From NCBI GenBank assembly GCA_947454055.1, contig CANGIS010000009.1, forward strand, positions 1 through 64,000: 64,000 bases of DNA. The letters run 5' to 3'. Each line of letters begins with the position of its first letter. The stretch's first letter is position 1. The notes beneath the pieces are model-generated. The model saw only the letters and a program-made list of their open reading frames with translations. It did not search any database and was not told the origin of the DNA. Below, in pieces: positions 18,280 to 27,027 of the stretch. Source of the DNA: Hyphomicrobiales bacterium. Its GTDB lineage: Bacteria; Pseudomonadota; Alphaproteobacteria; Rhizobiales; Beijerinckiaceae. The position numbers and the translations under genes were made by a program.

Positions 18280-18456
18280 CGCCGACCTTGCTTAAAAAAA
18301 TCTGAGTGCCTGCCTTGTCAGCCAATGAGCCGACTCCGCCTGAGCTTGGTCGAAAACTTTCGCAAGTCAGACGCCGATAGGCAAGGGCTACGGCGATTCC
18401 GTCAGCCACTCTCGGATGCCTTCCACAGGAATCAATGCCGATACCGGCCTAATTCC

Positions 18457-19932
18457 TCAGTCCTGCAACATGCGCTTCAAGAGTTCCACATCGTCCTTCA
18501 ACGTCGCATCGGCGTTGACGGCTCCCTCGATCTTGCGAACGGCGTGCAGCACGGTGGTGTGATCGCGTCCACCAAAGCGGCGGCCGATTTCCGGCAGCGA
18601 GCGGAGCGTCAGGACTTTGGCCAGATACATCGCGATCTGGCGCGGCTTGACGACGCTGGCCGAGCGGCGTGACGACAGAATATCGGCGCGGCTGACATTG
18701 AAATGGGTGGCAACGAGCTTCTGAATATCCTCAATCTTGACCTTGCGAGGCTCGCGGGTGCGAACCAGATCCCGAATGGCCGCCTCGGCCGATTCCACCG
18801 TCATCGCCCCGCCGGTTAGCGTCGAATGGGCCAATAGCCGGTTCACTGCACCGTCCAGATCGCGGCCGTTCGACACCACCATTTTGGCCACATAGCTGAT
18901 TACAGTCGGGTTGACCTCGAAGGTCGGCTGATGCTGCCGGGCGCTGGCAATGCGCGCTTCGATGATTTTGATCCGCAGATTTTCGTCCAGCGGCCCCATT
19001 TCAACCACAAGCCCGCCGGCCAGCCGGGAACGTACCCGCTCATCGAGGCTTTCGAGGTCCGAGGGCGGACGATCCGCTGCAATCACGATCTGGCGACCGG
19101 AATCGATCAGCGCATTCAACGTGTGGCAAAACTCCTGTTGAATGGATTTGCCTTGCAGGAACTGCACGTCATCAATGACCAGAAGGTCGATGCCCCGCAG
19201 CCGTTCCTTGAAATTCAACGCCGTCTGCGCTTTTAGCGCCGAGACGAAGCCATACATGAACCGATCCGCCGTCAAATAGATGACCCGACGGCCAAGGGCC
19301 GAAGTTTCATGAGCGATGGCATGGAGCAGATGGGTCTTGCCGAGGCCAACACCCGCATGCACGAAAAGCGGATTATAGAGGGGCGCATCGCCCGCTGCGT
19401 TCTGTGCGACACGTTCAGCAGCGGCATGGGCCAGCGCATTCGACTTGCCGACAAGGAAATTGGAGAAGGTCAGACGACGATCAAGCGGAGCACCCGACAG
19501 GGCATCGCCCTCTGGCAAGGCTTTGTTCTCGGAAGCTGTAAAGCCATCCAGCTTGCCCCGCTCGGCGGGCGCGCGTTCGACGGCCAAATGATCGGTGTGA
19601 GAAGGCGCTTGCGGCTTCTGTACCGGCCTGGCCATGGCGCCGCGCACCGATACAATGACTTCGGCAATGGTTTTGAATTCTTCGACCAGCAGGGCCTGAA
19701 GCCGGTCATTGTAATGCGACTGAATCCAGCTCTTCAAAAAGCGGGTCGGAACCGAAAGATGCGCCACGCCGCCGACAAGATCGACGAGCTCCAGCCGACC
19801 GAACCAGCTCGAAAAAACGTCTTCACCAAGCTCGGCCCGCAAACGGCGGCGGACACGGTCCCACGCTTCACCATCGGAGCGAAGATCGGTCGGATCATCA
19901 AAGGATTCAACTTTTAAAGGGCTCAAGTTCAT
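18457..19932 (-). CDS. dnaA: Chromosomal replication initiator DnaA
   Basis: 491 residues. Domain I (about 20-110) is followed by a variable linker, the AAA+ domain with Walker A ([13 protein letters not shown]) and Walker B ([13 protein letters not shown]), and the DNA-binding domain with the signature [16 protein letters not shown] near the C-terminus. DnaA-ATP opens oriC and also regulates genes. The ATG is preceded by GAG 5 bases upstream. A 6-bp inverted repeat (AGGGCT/AGCCCT, 19979-20000) in the 5' leader could form a hairpin. A TACAAT at 20036-20041 on the minus strand is a possible -10. Confidence 0.97.
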   Translation of the reverse strand: MNLSPLKVESFDDPTDLRSDGEAWDRVRRRLRAELGEDVFSSWFGRLELVDLVGGVAHLSVPTRFLKSWIQSHYNDRLQALLVEEFKTIAEVIVSVRGAMARPVQKPQAPSHTDHLAVERAPAERGKLDGFTASENKALPEGDALSGAPLDRRLTFSNFLVGKSNALAHAAAERVAQNAAGDAPLYNPLFVHAGVGLGKTHLLHAIAHETSALGRRVIYLTADRFMYGFVSALKAQTALNFKERLRGIDLLVIDDVQFLQGKSIQQEFCHTLNALIDSGRQIVIAADRPPSDLESLDERVRSRLAGGLVVEMGPLDENLRIKIIEARIASARQHQPTFEVNPTVISYVAKMVVSNGRDLDGAVNRLLAHSTLTGGAMTVESAEAAIRDLVRTREPRKVKIEDIQKLVATHFNVSRADILSSRRSASVVKPRQIAMYLAKVLTLRSLPEIGRRFGGRDHTTVLHAVRKIEGAVNADATLKDDVELLKRMLQD

Positions 19933-20751
19933 TTTAGCTCGAATTCCAAATTAAAACGGCAACAAAAAACGAATGATAAGGGCTCGGTGCTTGAAGCCCT
20001 AGCTAAATGAACCATCGCGGCAGCAAGACGACGACATTGTAACAGCGTCTCCGAGGTAAGCCACGCTTAATGCTGCGGGCGCTGTATATGAAGTCATCGT
20101 CATCTCGTCGATCTCCTATCCAACGTTGATCCGCAGCTCCGTCGTTCTGGCTCGAACCGTATCACGGCCGATCATGAACGATACGAACCTGCGTCTTCGC
20201 GAGCAACCCAAAACAGCCGCTCGCTTATCCGCCCCGCCCGATTGGGTCTTCAGCATCTGCTTGCCAAAATTTAGGCAAAAAAAGAACGTCCCCGGAAATG
20301 AGGATTTCCTTTTTCAGCAGCGTTTGAAGACGTCGTCCCGAGCCGGTCTGACAGGAACAATCCTTATACAGAGCCCAATTGGCACGCAACGGACGCCTTG
20401 CAACCTAAGAGCGAAATTTGGTCGATTTTCCGTTTGGTGGGCTGTTCGTAATTGCCTTTTTTTCCGCAAATCCTTGGCTTCGTTCACATTTCCTTAATCC
20501 TAAGGTGGTGCGAAATTTTTTTAATTTATTTTGCAGACAAGCTTAGGTTGGAGGGAAAGCAGGGCGGTGCTGGACCTGTAAATCGTCCTTACCTTCTATC
20601 TATATGATATTGTTTAATAAATTCTGCGCAGTTAGCGTCAATGAACTGTCATTTTGGAACTGATTTTGCCGACGTCGTGTCAAGCAAAAGATTCGATTTT
20701 TTGTAAAATTTTTATGTTGCAATTTGTGTCATAAAGACGTTTGCGAACACG
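19933..20751. other. Gene-free interval between dnaA and rpsT; possible origin region
   Basis: About 0.8 kb without a credible gene. The part nearer rpsT (about 20505-20720) is AT-rich with runs of T and A. Only one near-match to a DnaA box is found (TTATACAGA, about 20364). Position beside dnaA and gene-free state make it an origin or dnaA-control candidate, but the lack of clear boxes argues against calling oriC. Confidence 0.3.
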
Positions 20752-20777
20752 AAAAAGCCCCGCTTTTGGGCGGGGCT
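20752..20777 (-). terminator. Rho-independent terminator of rpsT
   Basis: On the minus strand AGCCCCGC and GCGGGGCT pair around a 6-base loop and run into TTTTT, 33 bp after the rpsT stop. Confidence 0.9.
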
Positions 20778-20809
20778 CGATCTACAACTCGATAGTTGTA
20801 TCGAAGATC

Positions 20810-21076
20810 TTATGCAGAAAGCGCGCTGATCGCTTTTGCAAGACGCGACACCTTACGGGACGCAGTATTCTTGTGCAGGACACCCTTCTGGGCTGCACGC
20901 ATCAATTCTGGCTCGGCATGCTTGAACGCTTCGGTCGCTGCGGCCTTGTCGCCAACCTTGAGAGCTTCCTCAAGTTTCTTGACATAGGTGCGGACGCGCG
21001 AACGGCGGCTGCGGTTAACCGCAGTGCGGCGCTCGATCTTGCGGGTGGCCTTCTTTGCAGAAGTCGTATTAGCCAT
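20810..21076 (-). CDS. rpsT: 30S ribosomal protein S20
   Basis: 88 residues, the usual S20 length. It starts [17 protein letters not shown], continues with basic helices ([19 protein letters not shown]) and ends KAISALSA, all diagnostic. S20 binds 16S rRNA early in small-subunit assembly. The gene has a near-consensus promoter and a strong terminator, so it is probably transcribed alone. Its place upstream of dnaA is conserved in the order. Confidence 0.98.
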   Translation of the reverse strand: MANTTSAKKATRKIERRTAVNRSRRSRVRTYVKKLEEALKVGDKAAATEAFKHAEPELMRAAQKGVLHKNTASRKVSRLAKAISALSA

Positions 21077-21186
21077 TGGTGTACCTCACGGCAGATCCGT
21101 TTCCCGATTGGGAACAAGGCGGACCGCCTATGGTTGAAAGTTAAACGGCATTCCCCAAACCAAGAGAATGTCCATGTGTGGCGGGG

Positions 21187-21215
21187 TTAATACCGGCTCA
21201 CGCGGTGGGCGTCAA
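21187..21215 (-). promoter_or_regulatory. Predicted sigma-70 promoter of rpsT
   Basis: Read on the minus strand, TTGACG (21210-21215) and TATTAA (21187-21192) are spaced by 17 bases, about 110 bp before the rpsT start, leaving a leader of about 100 bases that could carry S20 autoregulation. Confidence 0.65.
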
Positions 21216-21261
21216 TGTCCTTTGTTTATAATTTGGCTCTTTGTCTCATTAATCGGTTCCG

Positions 21262-22059
21262 TCAGCGCAGAATTTCGAGATTCACGACAAAGGCATGCAC
21301 AGGGTTGGCCGGATCGGCCAGCATCTTCACCGAAAGCGCGCAGCAGGTCAGCACGATCAGGGGGCGGATGATCCGCGCGCCCTGCTTGATGGCGAGGCGC
21401 GATCCAATTTGGGCGCCCAGCATCGAGCAAACGCCCATACCGAGTCCCAGTGGCCATAAAACACTACCGGCAAGGGTAAAGAGCAGCAACGACCCCGCAT
21501 TGCTGCCACCATTGAGCAATTTCGACATCGCTGTCGTGCGGGTAATGCCAAAGCCTTGCAGCGCAATCAGCGCCAAAGCGTAGAAAGAGCCGGCACCCGG
21601 CCCTAAAAATCCATCATAAAACGCAATGGGCGGTACCACGAGGAGGATAAAGGTCATGCGGGATAACCGGCTTTTACGGTCGGCATCGCCCATCCCCCGC
21701 ACCAAGCCGAAATAGAGCGCCACCGTCATCAAAAGCGCGGGAATGAGGGCGGCAATCGCCTCTTTGGGCAGAATATGTACCGACAATGCGCCTATAATTC
21801 CCACAGCAAAGGACATGATGGCCATCGGTAAGCCCGCGCGCCACTCCACCATGCCGGAACGCCCATAGGTCACGAGCGCTGAGAGAATGGACAATGTGCC
21901 CTGCACCTTATTGGTGGCCACCGCCGCCACGGGGGGGATACCGGCGAGGAGAAGGGCCGGAATCGTTAAAAGCCCGCCGCCGCCAGCAATAGCATCGACA
22001 AAACCGGCGGCAAAGGCCGTGACGCACAAGAATGCGATGGAGGAGAGGTCAAGATCCAT
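21262..22059 (-). CDS. TauE/SafE family permease
   Basis: 265 residues with about eight membrane spans. The first half has AAGFVDAIAGGGGLLTIPALLLAGIPP, a signature of the family, and the second half contains FYDGFLGPGAGSFY, its inverted repeat. Members move sulfite, sulfonates or other organic anions across the inner membrane. The ATG follows the enoyl-CoA hydratase stop with no gap, so the two are probably co-transcribed. The substrate is not predictable. A second member lies at about 51.2 kb. Confidence 0.85.
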   Translation of the reverse strand: MDLDLSSIAFLCVTAFAAGFVDAIAGGGGLLTIPALLLAGIPPVAAVATNKVQGTLSILSALVTYGRSGMVEWRAGLPMAIMSFAVGIIGALSVHILPKEAIAALIPALLMTVALYFGLVRGMGDADRKSRLSRMTFILLVVPPIAFYDGFLGPGAGSFYALALIALQGFGITRTTAMSKLLNGGSNAGSLLLFTLAGSVLWPLGLGMGVCSMLGAQIGSRLAIKQGARIIRPLIVLTCCALSVKMLADPANPVHAFVVNLEILR

Positions 22060-22833
22060 TCAACGGTCTTTGAAGGTGGCAGGACGTTTGTCGATGAAGG
22101 CCGCCATGCCTTCTTTCTGGTCCTCGGTTGCAAACAGCGACTGGAACTGCCGACGCTCGAAGCGCACACCCTCGGCCAGTGTGGTTTCAAAAGCTCGATT
22201 GACGGCTTCTTTCGTCATCAACACGCTTTGCCGCGAGAAACCGGCAATGGTTGTGGCGGTTTTGACAGCTTCGTCGACGAGATCGGCAACCGGCACAATC
22301 CGCGAAACCAGCCCCGCCCGCTCGGCCTCCTGCGCATCCATCATGCGGCCTGTGAGGCAAAGCTCCATCGCTTTGGCCTTGCCGACGGCACGCGTCAGGC
22401 GTTGCGTGCCGCCCGCGCCGGGCATAATGCCGAGCCGGATTTCGGGCTGCCCGAATTTGGCGGTATCCGACGCCAGAATGAAGTCGCACATCATGGCCAA
22501 TTCGCATCCGCCGCCCAACGCAAAGCCGGAAACAGCGGCAATCAGAGGCTTGCGCCGTTGCGATACGCTGTCCCAAGCCGTGATGAAATCGTCGAGATAG
22601 GTGGAAGGGAAGGTGAGATCTTTCATTTCCTTGACATCGGCGCCGGCGGCAAAGGCCTTTTCCGAGCCGGTAATAACGATGGCGCCGATGGCCGCATCGG
22701 CCTCAAACCCGTCCAGCGCGATGTTGATTTCGCGGATCACAGCAGAATTCAGCGCGTTTAACGCGTCTGGTCGATGGATCGTGATCAGGCCCACTTTGCC
22801 GCGCGTCTCGCTCAGGATTGTTTCATAGGCCAT
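22060..22833 (-). CDS. Enoyl-CoA hydratase
   Basis: 257 residues from the ATG at 22833, which has GGAG 6 bases upstream; the ATG at 22839 would abut that site. Crotonase motifs are clear: [12 protein letters not shown] (oxyanion hole), then [18 protein letters not shown] and [18 protein letters not shown] with the two catalytic Glu. It hydrates trans-2-enoyl-CoA to 3-hydroxyacyl-CoA in fatty acid breakdown. It resembles the short-chain FadB1/Ech type. It lies between mutM and rpsT, as in related genomes. Confidence 0.93.
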   Translation of the reverse strand: MAYETILSETRGKVGLITIHRPDALNALNSAVIREINIALDGFEADAAIGAIVITGSEKAFAAGADVKEMKDLTFPSTYLDDFITAWDSVSQRRKPLIAAVSGFALGGGCELAMMCDFILASDTAKFGQPEIRLGIMPGAGGTQRLTRAVGKAKAMELCLTGRMMDAQEAERAGLVSRIVPVADLVDEAVKTATTIAGFSRQSVLMTKEAVNRAFETTLAEGVRFERRQFQSLFATEDQKEGMAAFIDKRPATFKDR

Positions 22834-22864
22834 GGCCATCTCCGATTGTGCTGGAACGAGTGCT

Positions 22865-22913
22865 AGAGCATGGTGCGCAAACGTGGAAACCGGTTTTGCG
22901 ATAAGACCATGCT
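22865..22913. repeat. Rhizobiales-type palindromic intergenic repeat
   Basis: AGCATGGT and ACCATGCT close a palindrome with inner arms CGCAAA/TTTGCG and the core GGAAACCGGTTTT. Intergenic palindromes with this AACCGGTTTT core between GCATG ends are very frequent in Rhizobiales genomes. It lies between mutM and the enoyl-CoA hydratase gene. Confidence 0.6.
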
Positions 22914-22978
22914 AAATCGCCTCTTGCTCTAATACCTGACGGCACACGGTTCAAGCGCCCGCCCTGTTGCACTTTGGC

Positions 22979-23860
22979 CTATTTCTGGCATTTCGGGCAA
23001 TAAAAGGTCGAACGTCCCGATTGGACAAGGCGTGCGACGGTGCCGCCACAGTCGGGCGTCGGGCAGGGCTCGCCTTCGCGGTCATAGACCCGGAACCTGT
23101 GCTGGAAATAGCCGAGCGAGCCATCCGTCTGGGCATAATCGCGTAGCGAGGAACCTCCCGCCGCCACCGCCTCGTTCAATACATCGCGAATGGTTGCGGC
23201 GAGCTCATCGGCTTTATCCTTCATCGCCCCGCGTTGGGTTGAGAGCGTGCCAGCCCGTCGGGTCGGCGATACGTGCGAACGGTGCAGGGCTTCGCACACA
23301 TAGATATTGCCCAAGCCCGCAATCAGGCTTTGGTCAAGCAACGCGGCCTTTAGCGGCGTCTTTTTACCCGCAAAGGATTTGCGGATATACGCCCCGTCCA
23401 GCTCGTTGCCGAGCGGCTCGATGCCCATTTTAGCAAAATGCTTGCAGGTCTCGATGCCTTCGCGGGGCACCAGATCCATATAGCCGAAGCGACGCGGGTC
23501 ATTATACGTCACGCGCGCCCCGTTGCTCATATGGAACACAACATGGTCATGCGGGGCGTCATTGGCGGTTTCATAGTGGAATTGGCCGGTTCCGGTCGTC
23601 TTGCCGCCCATTTCGACGGTAAACCGCCCGCTCATGCCCAGATGCATGATGAGCACTTCGCCCGAGGAAAGATCGGCCAACAAATATTTGGCACGGCGCG
23701 AAAGGGCGGTGATAACCTGCCCTTCCAGCCGTTCGCGGAAACGGGGCGGGAAGGGAAAGCGCAAATCCTTGCGGCGCATCTCCAGCTTAACGACGCGCTG
23801 GCCGGCCATTGCGGGCTCAAGGCCTCGGCGAACGGTTTCGACCTCGGGTAATTCTGGCAT
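22979..23860 (-). CDS. mutM: Formamidopyrimidine-DNA glycosylase
   Basis: 293 residues. The mature N-terminus [13 protein letters not shown] supplies the catalytic Pro and Glu, a Lys in SRRAKYLL is the conserved beta-clip lysine, and the C-terminus carries a four-Cys zinc finger (CPTPDCGGT then FYCPKCQK). The enzyme removes 8-oxoguanine and formamidopyrimidines and cleaves the strand. It is divergent from ubiE, 113 bp apart. Confidence 0.97.
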   Translation of the reverse strand: MPELPEVETVRRGLEPAMAGQRVVKLEMRRKDLRFPFPPRFRERLEGQVITALSRRAKYLLADLSSGEVLIMHLGMSGRFTVEMGGKTTGTGQFHYETANDAPHDHVVFHMSNGARVTYNDPRRFGYMDLVPREGIETCKHFAKMGIEPLGNELDGAYIRKSFAGKKTPLKAALLDQSLIAGLGNIYVCEALHRSHVSPTRRAGTLSTQRGAMKDKADELAATIRDVLNEAVAAGGSSLRDYAQTDGSLGYFQHRFRVYDREGEPCPTPDCGGTVARLVQSGRSTFYCPKCQK

Positions 23861-23973
23861 AATCGTATTCTCCGCCGGTTCCGCGACGGCATAGCGTCTT
23901 GACGCGCCGCGCGCTATGGTCTTGACGATGACGGTAAAAGTTTATCCGCGATCGAAGAGTGGACATCATTGGA

Positions 23974-24747
23974 ATGACTGAGACAAAGATTCGCCAAGAT
24001 AGCGGTGACGAGACGCATTTCGGCTTCACCTCGGTGCGCCTTGGCGACAAGCAGGCTTTGGTGGACGATGTGTTCCACAAAGTCGCAAAGCGCTATGATG
24101 TGATGAATGATCTGATGTCCTTCGGTCTGCACCGGGCCTGGAAAGACGCGTTGGTCTCCTCGCTTCGCCCCTGGAAGAACAAGCCCTTCTCGCTGCTCGA
24201 TGTGGCGGGTGGCACGGGCGACGTGGCCTTCCGCGTCATGGAGGCTGCAGGCCCCCGCGGGCGCGCCACCGTATGCGATATCAATGGCGACATGCTGCGC
24301 GTCGGGCGTGACCGGACGCCGAAAGCGCTCACCGACCAGATCGAATTTGTCCAAGGCAATGCCGAGGTGTTGCCGTTCGAAGACAACAGTTTTGACGCCT
24401 ACACCATTGCCTTCGGGATCAGAAATGTGCCGCGCATTGATCTCGCACTCGCCGAAGCCCATCGCGTGTTAAAACGCGGCGGGCGCTTCCTCTGCCTTGA
24501 ATTCTCGGCGGTCGATGTACCGGGTCTCGATAAAATCTATGATCTGTTTTCGTTCAAAGTTATTCCGCCGATGGGCAAAATGGTCACGGGCGATGTCGAG
24601 CCATACCAATATCTCGTCGAATCGATCCGCAAATTTCCGTTGCCGGCACGGTTTTCCGGCATGATTCGCGATGCTGGCTTTGGCGAAGTGCGCGCAAGGC
24701 CGATGTCGGGCGGGATCGTTCAGCTTCACTCCGGCTGGAAAGTGTAG
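23974..24747 (+). CDS. ubiE: Ubiquinone/menaquinone C-methyltransferase
   Basis: 257 residues from the ATG at 23974; a GTG at 23959 is possible. It contains the UbiE signatures [17 protein letters not shown] and [10 protein letters not shown] (SAM site), then [20 protein letters not shown], and ends in the family form [12 protein letters not shown]. It methylates C-2 of the benzoquinol ring in ubiquinone synthesis. ubiB follows after 7 bp. Confidence 0.96.
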   Translation: MTETKIRQDSGDETHFGFTSVRLGDKQALVDDVFHKVAKRYDVMNDLMSFGLHRAWKDALVSSLRPWKNKPFSLLDVAGGTGDVAFRVMEAAGPRGRATVCDINGDMLRVGRDRTPKALTDQIEFVQGNAEVLPFEDNSFDAYTIAFGIRNVPRIDLALAEAHRVLKRGGRFLCLEFSAVDVPGLDKIYDLFSFKVIPPMGKMVTGDVEPYQYLVESIRKFPLPARFSGMIRDAGFGEVRARPMSGGIVQLHSGWKV

Positions 24748-24754
24748 GCTAGCA

Positions 24755-26320
24755 GTGCCCCGTTTTGCTCCCATTCATTTGCTCAGGCTCGCCCGCGTCG
24801 GTTTCGTTCTAGCGCGCGAAGGGGCGTTCGGCCTTGTTGATACAGCGGAGGCGCCAGCGGGTATCCGTTTTCTGGTGCGGCTCGCACGCTTGATCGAAAA
24901 GCGCAGGGCGGCCACCAGTGCCGACGGACTCGTGGTCGCGCTCACCAAGCTCGGTCCCTCCTATATCAAACTCGGCCAATTCATGGCGACGCGGCCCGAT
25001 GTGGTAGGCGTGCGCGTGGCGCGGGATCTTGAAAAATTGCAGGACCGGATTCCGGCCTTCGGTATGCCCGATGCTCTGGTGGCGATCGAGACGGCGTTCG
25101 GCAAGCCGGTGGATGAATTGTTCTCCGACTTCAGCCAGCCCATTGCAGCCGCCTCCATCGCGCAGGTTCACCGCGCGGTGACGAAAGACGGCAATACGGT
25201 TGCGGTGAAAGTACTGCGTCCGCATGTGCGCGCGCGCTTCCGGCGCGATTTGTCGGCGATGGCCTATGCGGCGGAATGGATGGAGTCGGTTTCGGCTGAA
25301 GCCCGAAGGCTCAAATTCATCGATGTGGTGGAAACGCTTGCACGGTCCGTGACGATGGAAATGGATTTGCGGCTTGAGGCGGCGGCCCTTTCCGAGATGG
25401 CAGAAAACGCCAAGGATGATGTCGAATTCCGCGCCCCGAAAGTACATTGGGAATTAACCGCCCGCGAAGTGCTGACCATGGAATGGATCGATGGTATTCC
25501 GCTCCACGACATCGAGGCGATTGTGGCCGCGGGACATGACCGGCAGGCCTTAGGACGCATCGTCATCCAGTCCTTTTTGCGTCACGCGTTGCGCGACGGT
25601 TTCTTCCATGCCGACATGCATCCGGGCAATCTGTTTGTTGATCCCGAGGGGCGCTTATGCGCTGTCGATTTCGGTATTATGGGGCGGCTCGGTTTGAAGG
25701 AACGGCGCTTTCTGGCCGAGATTTTACTGGGCTTCATCACGCGCAATTATCGCCGTGTGGCGGAAGTGCATTTCGAGGCGGGCTATGTGCCGGCCAAACA
25801 TTCGGTGGATGATTTTGCCCAAGCCATCCGCGCGATTGGCGAGCCGATCCATCAGCGCTCGGCAGACCAGATTTCGATGGCCAAATTGCTGACCTTGTTG
25901 TTCGAGGTGACGGGACTTTTCGACATGCGCACTCGTACCGAATTGGTGATGCTGCAAAAGACCATGGTGGTGGTGGAAGGGGTGAGCCGTTCGCTCGATC
26001 CCCACCTCAATATGTGGACGACGGCGGAGCCCGTGGTCCGCAGCTGGATCGAGCGTAATCTCGGCCCCGTGGGTAAAATCGAAGAGCTGGGCCGCGGTGC
26101 GATATCGCTCGCGGGCATGGTCGGACATTTGCCTGCTCTGGCCTCGCGCGCCGAAGCGCTGGCCGAGCAATTGGCGCACGCCACCGATAAAGGATTTAGT
26201 CTGGATGCCCGCTCGATTGCCGAGATCGGCCGAGCAGAAGCGCGCCGCAACCGGTGGGGCAATCTGGCGCTCTGGATCATCGCTGCCGTATTGGTTGCCG
26301 TTGCGATGCGGGTGCTTTAA
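24755..26320 (+). CDS. ubiB: UbiB, ABC1/ADCK-type kinase-like protein of ubiquinone synthesis
   Basis: 521 residues from a GTG at 24755, just after ubiE, matching the usual length; longer reading would run into ubiE. Motifs are KLGPSYIKLGQFMATRPD (KxGQ), the ATP-binding Ala-rich loop in PIAAASIAQVHRA, then FHADMHPGNLFV and CAVDFGIMGRL. Two hydrophobic segments form the C-terminal membrane anchor. UbiB is a membrane-bound ATPase needed for ubiquinone biosynthesis. The stop codon shares the bases TTAA with the stop of the convergent gene. Confidence 0.95.
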   Translation: MPRFAPIHLLRLARVGFVLAREGAFGLVDTAEAPAGIRFLVRLARLIEKRRAATSADGLVVALTKLGPSYIKLGQFMATRPDVVGVRVARDLEKLQDRIPAFGMPDALVAIETAFGKPVDELFSDFSQPIAAASIAQVHRAVTKDGNTVAVKVLRPHVRARFRRDLSAMAYAAEWMESVSAEARRLKFIDVVETLARSVTMEMDLRLEAAALSEMAENAKDDVEFRAPKVHWELTAREVLTMEWIDGIPLHDIEAIVAAGHDRQALGRIVIQSFLRHALRDGFFHADMHPGNLFVDPEGRLCAVDFGIMGRLGLKERRFLAEILLGFITRNYRRVAEVHFEAGYVPAKHSVDDFAQAIRAIGEPIHQRSADQISMAKLLTLLFEVTGLFDMRTRTELVMLQKTMVVVEGVSRSLDPHLNMWTTAEPVVRSWIERNLGPVGKIEELGRGAISLAGMVGHLPALASRAEALAEQLAHATDKGFSLDARSIAEIGRAEARRNRWGNLALWIIAAVLVAVAMRVL

Positions 26321-27024
26321 AACACCTTCTCGTACCAGAGTTTAAGATAGAAATCGCCGGGATGCGGATTATAGCTGAAATCGCTCCAAGCCGACAGATT
26401 GGCGCAATAATAGGCGCGGTTAAACTGATCGTAACAGGGGGTATGCGACACGCTTTGCCCCATCCAGCCGCTGGCCTCCATGATGAATTGGCTGTCGCGT
26501 TTTTCCGATAAAAACCAGCGCTTCGAAAGGCCCAAGAGAAGCGAGGGGCTGACCGTCAGTTTTTCTGATGTAAAGCCGCTATCGATCCCCCATAGGAGGG
26601 CATCGTTACCATCGAGCACGAGAAAGCCGGAGAGCAGAATTTGGGGCATCGCCGCGTGATAAAAGGAACCGACGTCAAAGCAGACGGAGGCATCATAGAT
26701 CGAGCACTCGCGATCCGGTAAGATCATCAAGGATTGCCCACCCGCGGCAATCATCCGCTCGCCGATCGATAGGCCGGTGATGGCAAGATAGCGGCGATCA
26801 TCCAGCGCATGCCAATATTCAGGCGCCAATTGCGCATCCATAACAAAGGCTTGTTTGGCGGAGCTGGGCAAAAGTGCGGTTTCCGGATCAAGCCCCTCGG
26901 CAAAGGCCGGACCAGTCAGGCAAACCAGCAGAACGACGAGCAACCGCCTTCGTATTGAAGGTGGCCGCTCCGTTATCGGGTTGATCGTGTTAACGAAGCG
27001 CCGGATAGCTTCAAGAGGCCGCAC
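26317..27024 (-). CDS. Unknown exported protein, partner of the repeat subtilase
   Basis: 235 residues from a GTG 3 bp after the subtilase stop, so the two genes form a unit. A basic stretch and hydrophobic core (RRRLLVVLLVCLTGPAFA) look like a signal peptide, preceded by an unusually long N-region; an internal start is possible. The mature part has alternating polar and hydrophobic stretches, several aromatic residues, four Cys (two pairs) and a terminal Phe (LKLWYEKVF), which fits an outer-membrane beta-barrel, though this is only suggestive. No family is recognised. It could be needed for export, anchoring or immunity of the protease (inference). Confidence 0.6.
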   Translation of the reverse strand: MRPLEAIRRFVNTINPITERPPSIRRRLLVVLLVCLTGPAFAEGLDPETALLPSSAKQAFVMDAQLAPEYWHALDDRRYLAITGLSIGERMIAAGGQSLMILPDRECSIYDASVCFDVGSFYHAAMPQILLSGFLVLDGNDALLWGIDSGFTSEKLTVSPSLLLGLSKRWFLSEKRDSQFIMEASGWMGQSVSHTPCYDQFNRAYYCANLSAWSDFSYNPHPGDFYLKLWYEKVF

Positions 27025-27027
27025 CCC

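Noticed and set aside
20225-20373. Possible DnaA boxes (TTATCCGCC and TTATACAGA)
   Set aside because: Only one or two mismatched copies without clustering; not enough to call an origin.
20126-20497. A 123-codon open frame in the dnaA-rpsT interval
   Set aside because: Odd composition, no family resemblance, no ribosome site; not called as a gene.
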